From Acetobacter oryzoeni (lineage in GTDB: Bacteria > Pseudomonadota > Alphaproteobacteria > Acetobacterales > Acetobacteraceae): a DNA stretch of 64,000 nucleotides. Each line of letters begins with the position of its first letter. The stretch's first letter is position 1. The notes beneath the pieces are model-generated. The model made no database searches. It had not been told where the DNA came from and saw nothing but the letters and a program-made list of their open reading frames with translations. Made by a program: the position numbers and the translations under genes. The DNA lies in the NCBI RefSeq assembly GCF_004014775.2, contig NZ_CP042808.1, positions 1 through 64,000 of the forward strand, given 5' to 3'. Shown here one piece after another: positions 10,188 to 18,896 of this stretch.

Positions 10188-10784
10188 ATGAAAGCATCGC
10201 GCCAAGCCACCATCCATCGCGTTACAAGCGAAACCGATATCGCCATTACCCTTGATCTGGATGGATCCGGGCAGGCCGATATTCAAACCGGACTCGGTTT
10301 TTTCGATCACATGCTTACGGCATTAGCCAAGCATGCCCTGTTTGATCTGAACGTAACCGTGAAGGGTGACCTCTATATTGATGGTCATCATAGTGTTGAA
10401 GATACAGGCATTGCCCTTGGCATGGCCCTGAAGCAGGCATTGGGAGACAAACGTGGCGTGCGCCGTTTTGGCCATGCCCTTGTGCCGCTGGATGAAGCTT
10501 TGTGTGAAGCCGTGGTTGATCTTTCCGGCCGGCCGTTTCTGACATTTGAGGCCACGTTTACCCGTGATCGCATTGGGGACTTAGACACCGAACTGGTAGA
10601 GGAATTTTTCCGAGCCTTTGCCATGTCCGCCATGCTGACGCTGCATCTGAGAGAAAAAGCTGGCAAAAATTGCCACCATATTGCCGAAGCCGCGTTCAAG
10701 GCACTAGCGCGGGCACTGCGCATGGCTGTGGAACCAGACCCACGGGCGCAAGGCAGCATTCCTTCCACCAAAGGCGTGCTATAA
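10188..10784 (+). CDS. hisB: imidazoleglycerol-phosphate dehydratase
   Basis: Catalyses dehydration of imidazole-glycerol phosphate to imidazole-acetol phosphate in histidine biosynthesis, in the cytoplasm. At 198 residues it is the single-function form without a histidinol-phosphatase domain. Typical motifs are GLGFFDHMLTALAKH near 43, DGHHSVEDTGIALG near 65, and a second metal-binding block CHHIAEAAFKALARAL near 163; these His and Glu residues bind two Mn ions. It is the first gene of hisB-hisH-hisA-hisF-hisE. The 146-bp gap to hisH shows no terminator. Confidence 0.97.
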   Translation: MKASRQATIHRVTSETDIAITLDLDGSGQADIQTGLGFFDHMLTALAKHALFDLNVTVKGDLYIDGHHSVEDTGIALGMALKQALGDKRGVRRFGHALVPLDEALCEAVVDLSGRPFLTFEATFTRDRIGDLDTELVEEFFRAFAMSAMLTLHLREKAGKNCHHIAEAAFKALARALRMAVEPDPRAQGSIPSTKGVL

Positions 10785-10930
10785 TTTTTTATACGGGTTA
10801 TTAACCCAGCCCTGCCCGACACATCTGTTCTGCAGCGCTGGGCACAACCGAGAAGAACGCAAACCTGTCTGGGCTGCGCCTGATATGGCTAACAGGATTC
10901 AGACAGGGTCACCAGCAACAAGAGGGTTCC

Positions 10931-11587
10931 ATGACCCAGCCTCTTTCCATCGCCGTTGTTGATTATGAAGGCGGCAATCTGGCGTCCGCTGCCCGTGCTG
11001 CCCTGCGAGCTGCTGAGCTTTCGGGCATTGCAGCCGATGTTGTTATTACCAACGAACCCACGGCTGTTTTGCAAGCAGACCGTATCATCCTGCCCGGACA
11101 AGGCGCATTTGCAGATTGCGCCCGTGGGTTGGAAGCTATTCCCGGCCTGAAAGATTCCATACTGAACGCTACGGCCAAGGGCACACCCTTTTTGGGCATT
11201 TGCGTAGGTATGCAGCTTATGGCTGAACGTGGGCGAGAACATGGAGTGACAGAAGGCTTTGGGTGGATTCCGGGGGAAATCACCCTCATGGAAGCCACAG
11301 GCCTTCGTCTTCCCCAAATGGGCTGGAACGAGCTGGAACTCCATACACAGCACCCTCTCACCCAAGGCTTGGGTGAAGCACCACATGGATACTTTGTGCA
11401 CTCCTATGCTCTGCAAAACACTGCGGCGGATGTTTTGCTTGCCACTACGGATTATGGTGGCAACGTGCCCGCCATAGTGTGTAAGGGAAATGTCGCTGGC
11501 ACACAGTTCCATGTTGAAAAAAGCCAGACTGTTGGCCTCAAGATTCTTGCCAATTTTCTAAGGTGGGATCCGAAAGCGCCCGTATAA
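10931..11587 (+). CDS. hisH: imidazole glycerol phosphate synthase, glutamine amidotransferase subunit
   Basis: Hydrolyses glutamine and channels ammonia to HisF in the HisF-HisH complex. It is a class I glutamine amidotransferase of 218 residues with the nucleophile elbow GICVGMQL (Cys near 91) and the C-terminal His-Glu pair in FHVEKSQ near 193-195. The glycine-rich oxyanion strand LPGQGAF is near 56. An AAGAGGG Shine-Dalgarno precedes the ATG. The stop TAA overlaps the ATG of the next gene (TAATG), indicating translational coupling to the GNAT-HisA fusion. Its partner hisF lies one gene further on. Confidence 0.97.
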   Translation: MTQPLSIAVVDYEGGNLASAARAALRAAELSGIAADVVITNEPTAVLQADRIILPGQGAFADCARGLEAIPGLKDSILNATAKGTPFLGICVGMQLMAERGREHGVTEGFGWIPGEITLMEATGLRLPQMGWNELELHTQHPLTQGLGEAPHGYFVHSYALQNTAADVLLATTDYGGNVPAIVCKGNVAGTQFHVEKSQTVGLKILANFLRWDPKAPV

Positions 11588-12912
11588 TGACCCGGAATAA
11601 ACGCGTTCAACGCATTCTTAATCTAGAAGAAGATGACCTTCAGGCCTTATGTGAAGCTGTAGATGCTTCCATTCTGGATGGTGGTGGCTTTGGCTGGCTT
11701 CAGCCACAAGGGCGGCAGGTACTGGAGCGCTACTTCAAAGGCCTGTTGCTGGTGCCTGAACGCATGCTGTTTGTTATCCGGCATAATGGCGTAATTGTAG
11801 GATGTGCACAGCTTGTACGCAGTGCCCGCAATAATGAGCTGCAAGCCATGTGCGTTACTTTGGCGCACTTGTTTATTGCACCATATGCGCAACGGCAGGG
11901 CTTAGGCACGACCTTATTGCACGAAGTGGAAAATGCCGCCCGCAGCATGGGCTTTCGGATTATGAATACCGAAGTGCCCGAAACGCAGGAAGGGGCCATT
12001 GCTCTTTTCCGTAAGGCTGGTTTTCTGCATTGGGGCACACACCCACTTTATACCCGCTTGGGCGATACTTACCAGCGCGGTCTGTACTTCACCAAATCAT
12101 TAGATACAGACCAGCCTTTCCTTCCTTCTTCCTTTCAGCAAACGCGGCCTGAAAACATGACAGCATCTTCCTCCACGCACCCTCTGACCCTTTATCCCGC
12201 CATTGACCTTAAGGATGGCGCCTGCGTACGTTTACGCCGTGGAGAAATGGATGATGCCACCGTGTATTCAGATAATCCCGGCGCTCAAGCACTGGCATGG
12301 GAAGCCGCAGGTTTTAAATGGCTGCATGTTGTGGATCTGAACGGTGCCTTTGCCGGACAATCCGAAAATGCAGATGCCGTACGCTCTATTGTGGAATCAA
12401 CAGATATTCCCGTGCAACTTGGTGGTGGCCTGCGTGATATGAAGGCCATTGAAGCATGGCTGGAAGCCGGAATCAGCCGCGTTATTCTAGGATCCGTTGC
12501 CGTAAAAAACCCCACCCTTGTGCGTGAAGCCTGCCGCGCCTTCCCGGGCCGCATTGTTGCTGGCATTGATGCCCGATCTGGCCACGTTGCAACCGAAGGC
12601 TGGGCCGAAGTTTCTGACATGCAGGCAACCGAACTGGCCCTGCGTATGCAGGAAGCTGGTGTTGCATCCATCATCTTCACGGAAATCAGCCGTGATGGCA
12701 TGCTGGAAGGGCTTGATGTGGAACAAACTGTTACTCTGGCAAATACGGTTTCCATTCCTATTATTGCCAGCGGTGGCGTTGGCAGCATTGAACATCTGAT
12801 TGCCCTGCGGGAAGCCACGCAGGAAGCTCCGGGTATTGAAGGCGTTATTGTGGGCCGCGCATTGTATGATGGACGCGTAACCCCGGCTGAAGCCCTGAAG
12901 GTTTTAAGCTGA
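11587..12912 (+). CDS. hisA: GNAT acetyltransferase-HisA fusion (ProFAR isomerase)
   Basis: One 441-codon frame encodes two proteins that are usually separate. Residues 1-165 are a GNAT N-acetyltransferase domain ([20 protein letters not shown] acetyl-CoA loop near 105, then LFRKAGF near 140). Residues ~191-441 are a complete HisA (beta/alpha)8 barrel: [44 protein letters not shown] and IIASGGV. HisA isomerises ProFAR to PRFAR in histidine synthesis. No stop or frameshift separates the parts. An in-frame ATG at 12157 could start HisA alone but has no Shine-Dalgarno. I place the start at the ATG overlapping the hisH stop; a GTG at 11563 would add eight residues. The GNAT substrate is unknown. 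The stop overlaps hisF (TGATG). Confidence 0.92.
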   Translation: MTRNKRVQRILNLEEDDLQALCEAVDASILDGGGFGWLQPQGRQVLERYFKGLLLVPERMLFVIRHNGVIVGCAQLVRSARNNELQAMCVTLAHLFIAPYAQRQGLGTTLLHEVENAARSMGFRIMNTEVPETQEGAIALFRKAGFLHWGTHPLYTRLGDTYQRGLYFTKSLDTDQPFLPSSFQQTRPENMTASSSTHPLTLYPAIDLKDGACVRLRRGEMDDATVYSDNPGAQALAWEAAGFKWLHVVDLNGAFAGQSENADAVRSIVESTDIPVQLGGGLRDMKAIEAWLEAGISRVILGSVAVKNPTLVREACRAFPGRIVAGIDARSGHVATEGWAEVSDMQATELALRMQEAGVASIIFTEISRDGMLEGLDVEQTVTLANTVSIPIIASGGVGSIEHLIALREATQEAPGIEGVIVGRALYDGRVTPAEALKVLS

Positions 12913-13688
12913 TGCTGAAATTACGTGTTATTCCTTGTCTGGATGTTAAAAACGGCAGAGTGGTCAAAGGCGTTAACTTTGTTTCCTTGCGTGATGCGGG
13001 AGATCCGGTTGAACAGGCCGCTGTTTACGATGCAGCCGGGGCTGATGAACTGACCTTTCTGGACATCACTGCCAGCCATGAAAACCGTGATACGATTTTG
13101 GAAGTTGTTAGCAAAACAGCCGAAAAAATCTTTTTACCCCTGACAGTCGGAGGGGGCGTGCGCACAACGGACGATATGCGCCGCCTTCTGCTGGCTGGCG
13201 CAGACAAATGCGCCATGAACTCGGCGGCTGTTAGCCGCCCCGAATTGGTAAATGAAGCCGCCAACAAATTTGGTAGCCAGTGCGTTGTTGTGGCCATAGA
13301 TGCACGCCAGACAGCACCGGGGAAATGGGAAGTATTTACCCACGGTGGCCGCACCCCTACCGGGATAGATGCCATAGACTGGTGCCGTGAAGTTGCAGAG
13401 CGTGGCGCCGGAGAAATCCTTCTTACATCCATGGATCGGGATGGTACGGGAACAGGGTTTGATCTGGAACTTCTTAAAGCGGCAACACAGACCGTAAGGC
13501 TTCCCATTGTTGCATCTGGCGGCGTGGGTAAGTTGGAACACTTTGTAGAAGGCGCCAAGGCTGGAGCCACAGGGTTGCTGGCAGCAAGTGTTTTCCATTT
13601 TGGCCAGTTCACCATTCCACAGGTTAAAACGGCATTGTCAGAAGCAGGCTTGCCAGTTCGCCCTTCTCCCGCTCCTTTCGCAGGTTAA
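12912..13688 (+). CDS. hisF: imidazole glycerol phosphate synthase, cyclase subunit
   Basis: Condenses PRFAR with ammonia from HisH to give imidazole-glycerol phosphate and AICAR. The 258-residue barrel has the catalytic Asp in [16 protein letters not shown] (Asp 11) and a second in VVAIDARQT near 130. Phosphate-binding loops LTVGGGVRT and IVASGGVG are both present. The ATG overlaps the HisA stop (TGATG), so translation is coupled. It is the fourth gene of the his run. Confidence 0.97.
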   Translation: MLKLRVIPCLDVKNGRVVKGVNFVSLRDAGDPVEQAAVYDAAGADELTFLDITASHENRDTILEVVSKTAEKIFLPLTVGGGVRTTDDMRRLLLAGADKCAMNSAAVSRPELVNEAANKFGSQCVVVAIDARQTAPGKWEVFTHGGRTPTGIDAIDWCREVAERGAGEILLTSMDRDGTGTGFDLELLKAATQTVRLPIVASGGVGKLEHFVEGAKAGATGLLAASVFHFGQFTIPQVKTALSEAGLPVRPSPAPFAG

Positions 13689-13696
13689 TCCGTATC

Positions 13697-14131
13697 ATGA
13701 CAAAAAAAGCACCTTCCAAAACAGAAGCAAAAACAGATACAAAATCTAAAAAGAATAAAGAGGCTCTGACACTTCCTGAAATTTCAGAAGCTGATATTTC
13801 TGTTCTAAACCGCCTCTACGATGTTGTGCAGAGCCGCAAGGGCACAGACCCATCCGTAAGTCACTCAGCACGCCTGCTTTCCCGCGGCACTTACAAGATT
13901 GCCCAGAAGTTTGGGGAAGAAGCTGTAGAGTGCCTGATTGAAGCCGTAGCTGGCCGCAAAGACCTTATGATTGGTGAAAGTGCAGATGTGCTCTACCATC
14001 TTATTGTTTTGTGGGTAGATGCTGGCATTACCCCAGATCAGGTTTGGGCGGAACTGCAACGCCGTGAAGGCACAAGCGGCATTGCAGAAAAAGCATCCCG
14101 CTCCAAAACAACAAAATCTGTAAAGGAATAA
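13697..14131 (+). CDS. hisE: phosphoribosyl-ATP pyrophosphatase
   Basis: Hydrolyses phosphoribosyl-ATP to phosphoribosyl-AMP, the second step of histidine synthesis. The 144-residue product has a Lys-rich, probably disordered N-terminus of about 30 residues. The MazG-like helical core follows, with [13 protein letters not shown] and [13 protein letters not shown], whose Glu and Asp residues bind Mg. It sits 8 bp after hisF. No hisI partner domain is fused, so hisI must lie elsewhere. Confidence 0.93.
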   Translation: MTKKAPSKTEAKTDTKSKKNKEALTLPEISEADISVLNRLYDVVQSRKGTDPSVSHSARLLSRGTYKIAQKFGEEAVECLIEAVAGRKDLMIGESADVLYHLIVLWVDAGITPDQVWAELQRREGTSGIAEKASRSKTTKSVKE

Positions 14132-14137
14132 TCAAAA

Positions 14138-14512
14138 ATGGCTGTAACAGGTAAAGGGCCGTATGACCCGCAAAACGTTTTTGCAAAAATCCTTCGCGGA
14201 GAAATTCCCTGTAAGGCAATTTTTGAAAACGAATGGGTTCTGGCATTTTATGATATCATGCCCAAGGCACCTGTTCATGTTCTGATTATTCCCAAAAATC
14301 CTTATGTTTCCTTTATGGATTTCAGTCAGACCGCACCAGCAGAAGAAATTGCAGGCGTTATGCGTGCTGCCGGCCAGATTGCGCTTGATCTTGGGCTGGA
14401 AGAAAATGGCTACAGGCTGGTTACGAATGCAGGCCTCCATAGTGGGCAAGAGGTTCCCCATTTCCATATCCATCTTTTGGGCGGAAAAGCATTGCCAGCC
14501 TTCCCTGCCTGA
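14138..14512 (+). CDS. HIT family (histidine triad) nucleotide-binding protein
   Basis: A 124-residue protein of the HINT/PKCI branch of the HIT superfamily, which hydrolyses purine nucleoside phosphoramidates and AMP-lysine type substrates. The diagnostic triad HFHIHLLGG is near residues 108-116. FAKILRGEIPCKAIFENEWVLAFYDI at the N-terminus is typical of HinT. It starts 6 bp after hisE with AAGGA overlapping the hisE end, so it is likely the last gene of the his transcript. HIT genes often follow hisE in alphaproteobacteria. Confidence 0.93.
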   Translation: MAVTGKGPYDPQNVFAKILRGEIPCKAIFENEWVLAFYDIMPKAPVHVLIIPKNPYVSFMDFSQTAPAEEIAGVMRAAGQIALDLGLEENGYRLVTNAGLHSGQEVPHFHIHLLGGKALPAFPA

Positions 14513-14545
14513 TCTTGTGTTTCTTACCCAGACGGACATCTCCTT

Positions 14546-15142
14546 ATGACACCCATGGACATGCTTTTATCCCGTGCATCTACGGATCACCTGAAGGCTC
14601 CGGCACCATCTGAAGCGCAAATAGCAGAGGTTCTGGCTGCTGCTATGCGGGCTCCAGATCATGGAAAACTGCGTCCGTGGCGTTATGTTATTGTAAAAGA
14701 TGATGCACGCTCCATGCTGGCTGAACGTATTGTTGCCAGTATGGTTCGGCTTGATCCTGATGTTCCTGAATTTAAAAAAGAAAAACGTTTTAATAGGTTT
14801 TCCACAATGCCCATGACACTCGCTCTGGGTATGCATCTGCGGCCAGAACATAAAATCCCATTATGGGAACAGGAAATGACTGTAGCTGCAGGTGCCATGA
14901 ATATCCTGAATGCACTACATGCATTAGGATTTGGTGCTGTTTGGGTTTCTGGCGACGTCGTGAATGATCCGGTTCTTGCTGAGGAACTCGGTTTTCCTGC
15001 ACCTCATAAATTGGCCGGTTTTTTGTTTATCGGCACGCCAGATGCGCCACTTCCTACACCCAAGCGCCCAGATCCAGCACAGTTCACTGCAACTTGGCAT
15101 GGCCTGCCGGTAAGTTTTGCCGCTGATGGAAAAACACCATGA
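14546..15142 (+). CDS. nitroreductase family protein (YdjA-like)
   Basis: A 198-residue FMN-dependent oxidoreductase of the short nitroreductase fold. It has AAAMRAPDHGKLRPWRYVIV near residue 35 (FMN phosphate contact), a conserved central helix region MTVAAGAMNILNALHALGFG, and an AWVSG-like second FMN contact (AVWVSGD). The layout is closest to YdjA-type enzymes, whose physiological substrate is not settled. Its stop overlaps the ATG of the next gene (ATGA), so it is co-translated with the flavin hydroxylase. Confidence 0.88.
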   Translation: MTPMDMLLSRASTDHLKAPAPSEAQIAEVLAAAMRAPDHGKLRPWRYVIVKDDARSMLAERIVASMVRLDPDVPEFKKEKRFNRFSTMPMTLALGMHLRPEHKIPLWEQEMTVAAGAMNILNALHALGFGAVWVSGDVVNDPVLAEELGFPAPHKLAGFLFIGTPDAPLPTPKRPDPAQFTATWHGLPVSFAADGKTP

Positions 15143-16323
15143 CACATATAACAGATGCCGTTGTTATTGGTGGCGGCCCGGTTGGATTGGCAACAGCCCT
15201 TTCATTAGAAAAGGCAGGCCTTTCTGTAACCGTGCTAGAACGTTCTCCGCTACCTGTATGGGAAGAGCCTTCCTTTGATGGGCGGGAAATAGCCCTTACG
15301 CATTATTCCAAGCGTATTCTCAAAGAATGCCAAGCATGGGACCACATCCCGCAAAGCGTTATCTGCCCCTTGCGAGAAGCGCGTGTTGAAACAGGCAGTT
15401 TTCGTCACCCGCTTACATTTGATACAAATGGACGTGGAGAAGAAGCACTCGGCTGGCTGGTTTCCAACAATCACATTCGGCGCGCCTTGTTTGCCGCAGC
15501 AAGTGAGAAAGAGCGTATTCATCTGCAACCACACACCAGCGTAGAAACTGTACGGCAAGGCCAAGATTATGCCGCCGTCCATCATTCAGGCGGACAGATT
15601 AAGGCACGTCTTGTTGTAGGGGCGGATGGCCGCTTTTCTCCTACACGCAGACGCGCAGGTATTGGCGCCATTGTGCATGATTTCCACAAATCCATGCTTG
15701 TTTGCCGCATGGCGCATGAATCTCCTCATCATAACATCGCCCTGCAATGGTTTGATGAAGGCCAGACAATAGCCTTGCTGCCAGTAAACGGTATGGCATC
15801 CTCTTTGGTTCTCACGCTACCAGCCAACGAAATACAGCGCCTTCTGGTAACACCGCGTGATGAATTTAATGCAGAAATCACCCAGCGTGTTGGTGCCAGA
15901 CTGGGCCAAATGCGCCTTGTAAGCACGCGCCATGCTTATCCACTTAAAGGTGTGTATGCACATCGCTTCGTAGGGCGTCGTTTAGCTTTGGTTGGAGATG
16001 CGGCCGTAGGGATGCATCCCATTACAGCGCACGGATTCAACCTCGGGTTGAAGGGACAAGAAACCTTGGCCCAATGCGTTCGCACGGCCTTTAACAACCA
16101 GGCTGATGCCGGAAATGCACATGCCTTACGGCAGTATGAACGACAACACAGGCGTGCAACGGCTTTGTTATTTGCCGGTACAAATGGCATAGCCTCACTT
16201 TACACGCATGATGCCCTACCGTTTAAACCCATCAGGCAAGCCTGCATCCGTCTGGCAGACAGATTTACCCCCTTTAAACAGGCTGTCACTACGCTCCTGA
16301 TGGATAAGAAAACGACCGCTTGA
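15139..16323 (+). CDS. ubiM: FAD-dependent ubiquinone-biosynthesis hydroxylase (UbiH/F/M family)
   Basis: A 394-residue class A flavin monooxygenase. The dinucleotide-binding motif GGGPVGLATALSLEKAG is at the N-terminus, the FDGREIALTH block near residue 49 is typical of the UbiM branch, and the FAD-ribose motif LVGDAAVGMHPITAHGFNLGL is near 285. These enzymes hydroxylate the aromatic ring of ubiquinone precursors at the inner membrane, essential for the respiratory oxidations of acetic acid bacteria. Assignment to UbiM rather than UbiH or UbiF is from memory of the DGREIALTH motif, so the symbol is less certain than the family. It overlaps the nitroreductase gene by 4 bp and ends at a strong terminator. 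Confidence 0.8.
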   Translation: MTHITDAVVIGGGPVGLATALSLEKAGLSVTVLERSPLPVWEEPSFDGREIALTHYSKRILKECQAWDHIPQSVICPLREARVETGSFRHPLTFDTNGRGEEALGWLVSNNHIRRALFAAASEKERIHLQPHTSVETVRQGQDYAAVHHSGGQIKARLVVGADGRFSPTRRRAGIGAIVHDFHKSMLVCRMAHESPHHNIALQWFDEGQTIALLPVNGMASSLVLTLPANEIQRLLVTPRDEFNAEITQRVGARLGQMRLVSTRHAYPLKGVYAHRFVGRRLALVGDAAVGMHPITAHGFNLGLKGQETLAQCVRTAFNNQADAGNAHALRQYERQHRRATALLFAGTNGIASLYTHDALPFKPIRQACIRLADRFTPFKQAVTTLLMDKKTTA

Positions 16324-16330
16324 TTACAAA

Positions 16331-16362
16331 AAAGGCAGCCTGATTAAAGGCTGCCTTTTTTA
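16331..16362. terminator. bidirectional terminator
   Basis: Perfect arms AAGGCAGCC/GGCTGCCTT around an 8-base loop, with T-runs on both strands. It lies 10 bp after the ubiM stop and overlaps the last codons of the convergent DUF4186 gene, serving both. Confidence 0.9.
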
Positions 16363-16760
16363 TTTTCGCGTTCTAGTTCGCGTTCCAACCAACCTATAAT
16401 AACAGCCAACACATAAGCCTGCTGCGTTGGAGAAAGTGGCTGGTGTTTTATAAAACCATGCCATTTTTCTAGGCATGATCTACAACATGTTCCCGTAGCA
16501 TGTTGCGCCACAAAAACAGGGTGCCCCTTCCACGGTGTCTGTTTGCCATCTTTTTTCGGATTGGCAGGAGCTAAGCGCCGAGCAATAAAATCTCGCCCAT
16601 GCTCCATAACAACGGGCAACCCTTTTTCTGTCAGATACGTCATATCCTGACAGTTTAAATGAAACCTGCTCCGAAAAGATGACCTTGCAAGCCGTGTCCA
16701 CAAGGTATCTGACACCGGAGGAAGTGTTTGCTCCTGCGGGAAAAGCTCACCCTGCTGCAC
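16344..16760 (-). CDS. DUF4186 family protein
   Basis: A 138-residue protein matching the DUF4186 family as I recall it: LARSSFRSRFHL near residue 25, then DFIARRLAPANPKKDGKQTPW, then HPVFVAQHATGTCCRSCLEKWH near 90. The paired Cys and His residues could bind a metal, but no function is established. The C-terminus runs into the bidirectional terminator shared with ubiM. It is convergent with the ubiM unit and probably monocistronic. Confidence 0.85.
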   Translation of the reverse strand: MQQGELFPQEQTLPPVSDTLWTRLARSSFRSRFHLNCQDMTYLTEKGLPVVMEHGRDFIARRLAPANPKKDGKQTPWKGHPVFVAQHATGTCCRSCLEKWHGFIKHQPLSPTQQAYVLAVIIGWLERELERENKKGSL

Positions 16761-16810
16761 AGTTATGATGTTCCTGAAAAGTAAAATATAACATCATAAT
16801 AATATGGCTA

Positions 16811-17362
16811 TTATTCATCTGTTTTTACAGGGGGAACAGGTGCTTGAGCAATCAGTTCGCCCTTACCTGTTGCCACACGAATATCCTGTTCACGGATCAG
16901 CCAGTAAACAACACCAAGTGCCAAAACAGCGGCAGAAAATGCCAACATTTCAGCAGGCCTGACTTCGTGCAGATCCAGAATGATAAATTTGCGCGAAACA
17001 GCCAAAAGCGCAATGAGCACAATTGTACGCACTCGCACAACATCTCGACTATGCGACAAACTGATCCGCAGCGAACTTTTAAACTCCAATGCAATAATCA
17101 CCGTAAAAATATTGCCAAACACTTCCTGAAAAGCAGGCATGTTTGACGCATCAATTTGCGATGACATCACCAGATACCAAACTTCTTTGGTAAGATGCCA
17201 TGTTGCAATGGTTGTAATGACCATGATCAGGCCCGTGAGAACCAGCATGATCAGAAGTTCAAATCCTTCATAAAGATTCATCTCGAAAAAGCTTTTCCGC
17301 AACCGCGTTGCTTCACGAGAAAAAGGATCTTGAGATATCTGATTATGGTCTGGATTGCTCAT
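16811..17362 (-). CDS. phosphate-starvation-inducible PsiE family membrane protein
   Basis: A 183-residue inner-membrane protein with four hydrophobic segments, near residues 33-55, 80-97, 112-130 and 139-155. The family signature ALEFKSSLRISLSHSRDVVRVRTIVLIALLAVSRKFII is in the middle. PsiE-family proteins are linked by name to phosphate starvation, but their molecular role is unknown. Hydrophilic ends are likely cytoplasmic. No Pho box was recognised upstream. Confidence 0.85.
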   Translation of the reverse strand: MSNPDHNQISQDPFSREATRLRKSFFEMNLYEGFELLIMLVLTGLIMVITTIATWHLTKEVWYLVMSSQIDASNMPAFQEVFGNIFTVIIALEFKSSLRISLSHSRDVVRVRTIVLIALLAVSRKFIILDLHEVRPAEMLAFSAAVLALGVVYWLIREQDIRVATGKGELIAQAPVPPVKTDE

Positions 17363-17470
17363 GTTTCTCTATACATTGGATAAAAAGGACTACACTTCCT
17401 ACCAGAATATTCTGGAAGAAGTTTCAATTATAATAGGAAATTACGTGGCCTCTGTAGCCTAAGGCACAGG

Positions 17471-18157
17471 CTAGCTGCCTTTTTCTTTGGCATAAGCATA
17501 TGCTCCGCCTCGCTGTAGAGCTCGCTGATAGGCTGGACGGCTATGAATACGATGCAGGAATGCTTCAACGTGCGGTCGACCGTTCGTTGCTCCAGCACGT
17601 GCAGCAGCAACTTCAAGCGGAAAGCTCATCTGAATATCCGCGGCTGTAAAGTCATTCCCCGCAAACCATTCATTTTCAGACAGGCTGTGCTCCCAATAAT
17701 CCATGTGCAATTTTACCTGTGGATTGACAAGTTGTGTTTGCACACCTTTTGCTATCAGGAAAGCAAAGGGTCTAATGGGAAAAGGTACCTGCTTGGGAAG
17801 TGTCCCGAATATCAATTTAAGTAGCAGCGGCGGCATTGCAGATCCTTCTGCATAATGAAGCCAGTATACAAAACGGATATATGCGGGTGTGTCATGTAAC
17901 GGCACCAATCGGCCATTGCCGTATTTATTGATGAGATACTCAATAATGGCCCCACTCTCTGCCAGCGTCACATTCCCGTCTGTATCTGTTAAGATTGGGG
18001 CCTTACCCAAGGGGTGAATGGCTTGCAGAAATTTGGGAGCCATCATGGTTTTGGGGTCGCGCTTGTAAAACTGGATATCATAAGAAAGTGCCAGTTCTTC
18101 CAGTAGCCACAGAATACGTTGTGAACGGGAATTATCCAGGTGGTGGACGGTAATCAT
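17471..18157 (-). CDS. glutathione S-transferase family protein
   Basis: A 228-residue GST with an N-terminal thioredoxin-fold domain (MITVHHLDNSRSQRILWLLEEL; cis-Pro in GKAPILTDTDG; glutathione-contact ESGAIIEYL near 66) and an all-helical C-terminal domain containing FTAADIQMSFPLE. The cytosolic enzyme probably conjugates or reduces electrophiles. I start at the ATG at 18157, preceded by AGAAGGG; the frame is open 66 bp further but without a ribosome site. It is the last chromosomal gene before the integrated element. Confidence 0.92.
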   Translation of the reverse strand: MITVHHLDNSRSQRILWLLEELALSYDIQFYKRDPKTMMAPKFLQAIHPLGKAPILTDTDGNVTLAESGAIIEYLINKYGNGRLVPLHDTPAYIRFVYWLHYAEGSAMPPLLLKLIFGTLPKQVPFPIRPFAFLIAKGVQTQLVNPQVKLHMDYWEHSLSENEWFAGNDFTAADIQMSFPLEVAAARAGATNGRPHVEAFLHRIHSRPAYQRALQRGGAYAYAKEKGS

Positions 18158-18501
18158 GATACACGGCCCTTCTTCTAGCTGGAATAAACACCCTGTCCGG
18201 CCCCGACTTGCCCTGACAAACAAGTTATGACGTATGAGGCTGAACAGAGCGACTTACCAACTAAAAGAGGTATTTAGAGCTTTAGTTCCGAATATCCGCC
18301 TGAGGTGCATTTTCAACCATGTAACGGACACTAACTAAAGCCAACTGACGTAATTGATGTCAGCGAAAAAATAGCGACGGGAGACGGCAATACTCTCTTG
18401 TTCGCCTAAAACTGCGGTTTCAAATATTTTTGGATTAACGCCGAAAGGCTGGACTTTCTTGCCAGCCTAACGTCTAAAACCACCAAAATCTTAGAAAAGG
18501 A

Positions 18502-18547
18502 TTGGTGGGCGCACAAGGGCTCGAACCTTGGACCCGCTGATTAAGAG
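18502..18547. repeat. attL: 46-bp copy of tRNA-Lys 3' end
   Basis: Identical to 29868-29913, from TTGGTGGGCGCAC to GCTGATTAAGAG. It covers the CCA end, acceptor 3' strand, T-arm and anticodon-loop side of tRNA-Lys on the minus strand. It is a 3' fragment only, so it is not a functional tRNA. It marks the chromosomal junction 350 bp upstream of the integrase gene. Confidence 0.95.
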
Positions 18548-18569
18548 ACACTAAACGCTAAGTACCGTT

Positions 18570-18648
18570 AAGACGCAGGCAGATGCAAAGAGACGCAAAA
18601 CCGGGAGTTTTTGGCGGGTCTGTAAAAAGGCATCGCGCAACAAGACGC
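18570..18648. repeat. short AGACGCA direct repeats near attL
   Basis: AGACGCA occurs at 18571, 18591 and 18643, with a related AGACACA at 18653, all in one orientation within 100 bp of the attL core. Evenly oriented short repeats inside an element end suggest integrase arm-type or excision-factor sites. The function is inferred. Confidence 0.45.
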
Positions 18649-18669
18649 AACAAGACACATGGATTACCT

Positions 18670-18699
18670 TTTCAAATGACTCCGGATTGACTCCGGAAA
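18670..18699. repeat. 30-bp direct repeat, left copy (probable integrase arm site)
   Basis: Exact match to 29783-29812. Its centre is a tandem pair GACTCCGGA-TT-GACTCCGGA. The left copy lies about 125 bp inside attL; the right copy lies about 55 bp inside attR, in the same orientation. Position and internal duplication fit arm-type binding sites for the tyrosine integrase or its excision factor. Confidence 0.6.
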
Positions 18700-18750
18700 A
18701 CAGCATCAGCGGGTAATGAGAGGATGGGAAGTGCCAAAAAATCCGGCGGG

Positions 18751-18879
18751 GTTACACCAAAACACGGTGTACTGGTGTAACAGGTGTAACACATACAGAT
18801 ATACTATTGATTTTATTGGGTTTTTTACCCTCCATCCTGTTACACCTCACGGGTTTGTGAGGTGTAACAGGTGTAACAG
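18751..18879. repeat. left iteron cluster, six TGTTACACC 9-mers (one incomplete)
   Basis: GTTACACC or its complement occurs six times. Two pairs are head-to-tail with an exact 9-bp period (18774-18791 and 18861-18878), and a near-perfect dyad TGTTACACCTCAC...GTGAGGTGTAACA spans 18838-18869 just upstream of the integrase start. A matching cluster of six is at 29206-29317. They may be initiator sites for the element's replication proteins and may also control integrase transcription. Confidence 0.7.
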
Positions 18880-18896
18880 ACCAGTTTGAGGGCGCC

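Noticed and set aside
13025..13615. 196-codon antisense frame within hisF
   Set aside because: Antisense shadow of a highly conserved gene; no family match.
18751..18879. Possible CRISPR-like array
   Set aside because: Repeat units are 9 bp, partly inverted and directly abutting, without spacers of regular length; they are iterons.
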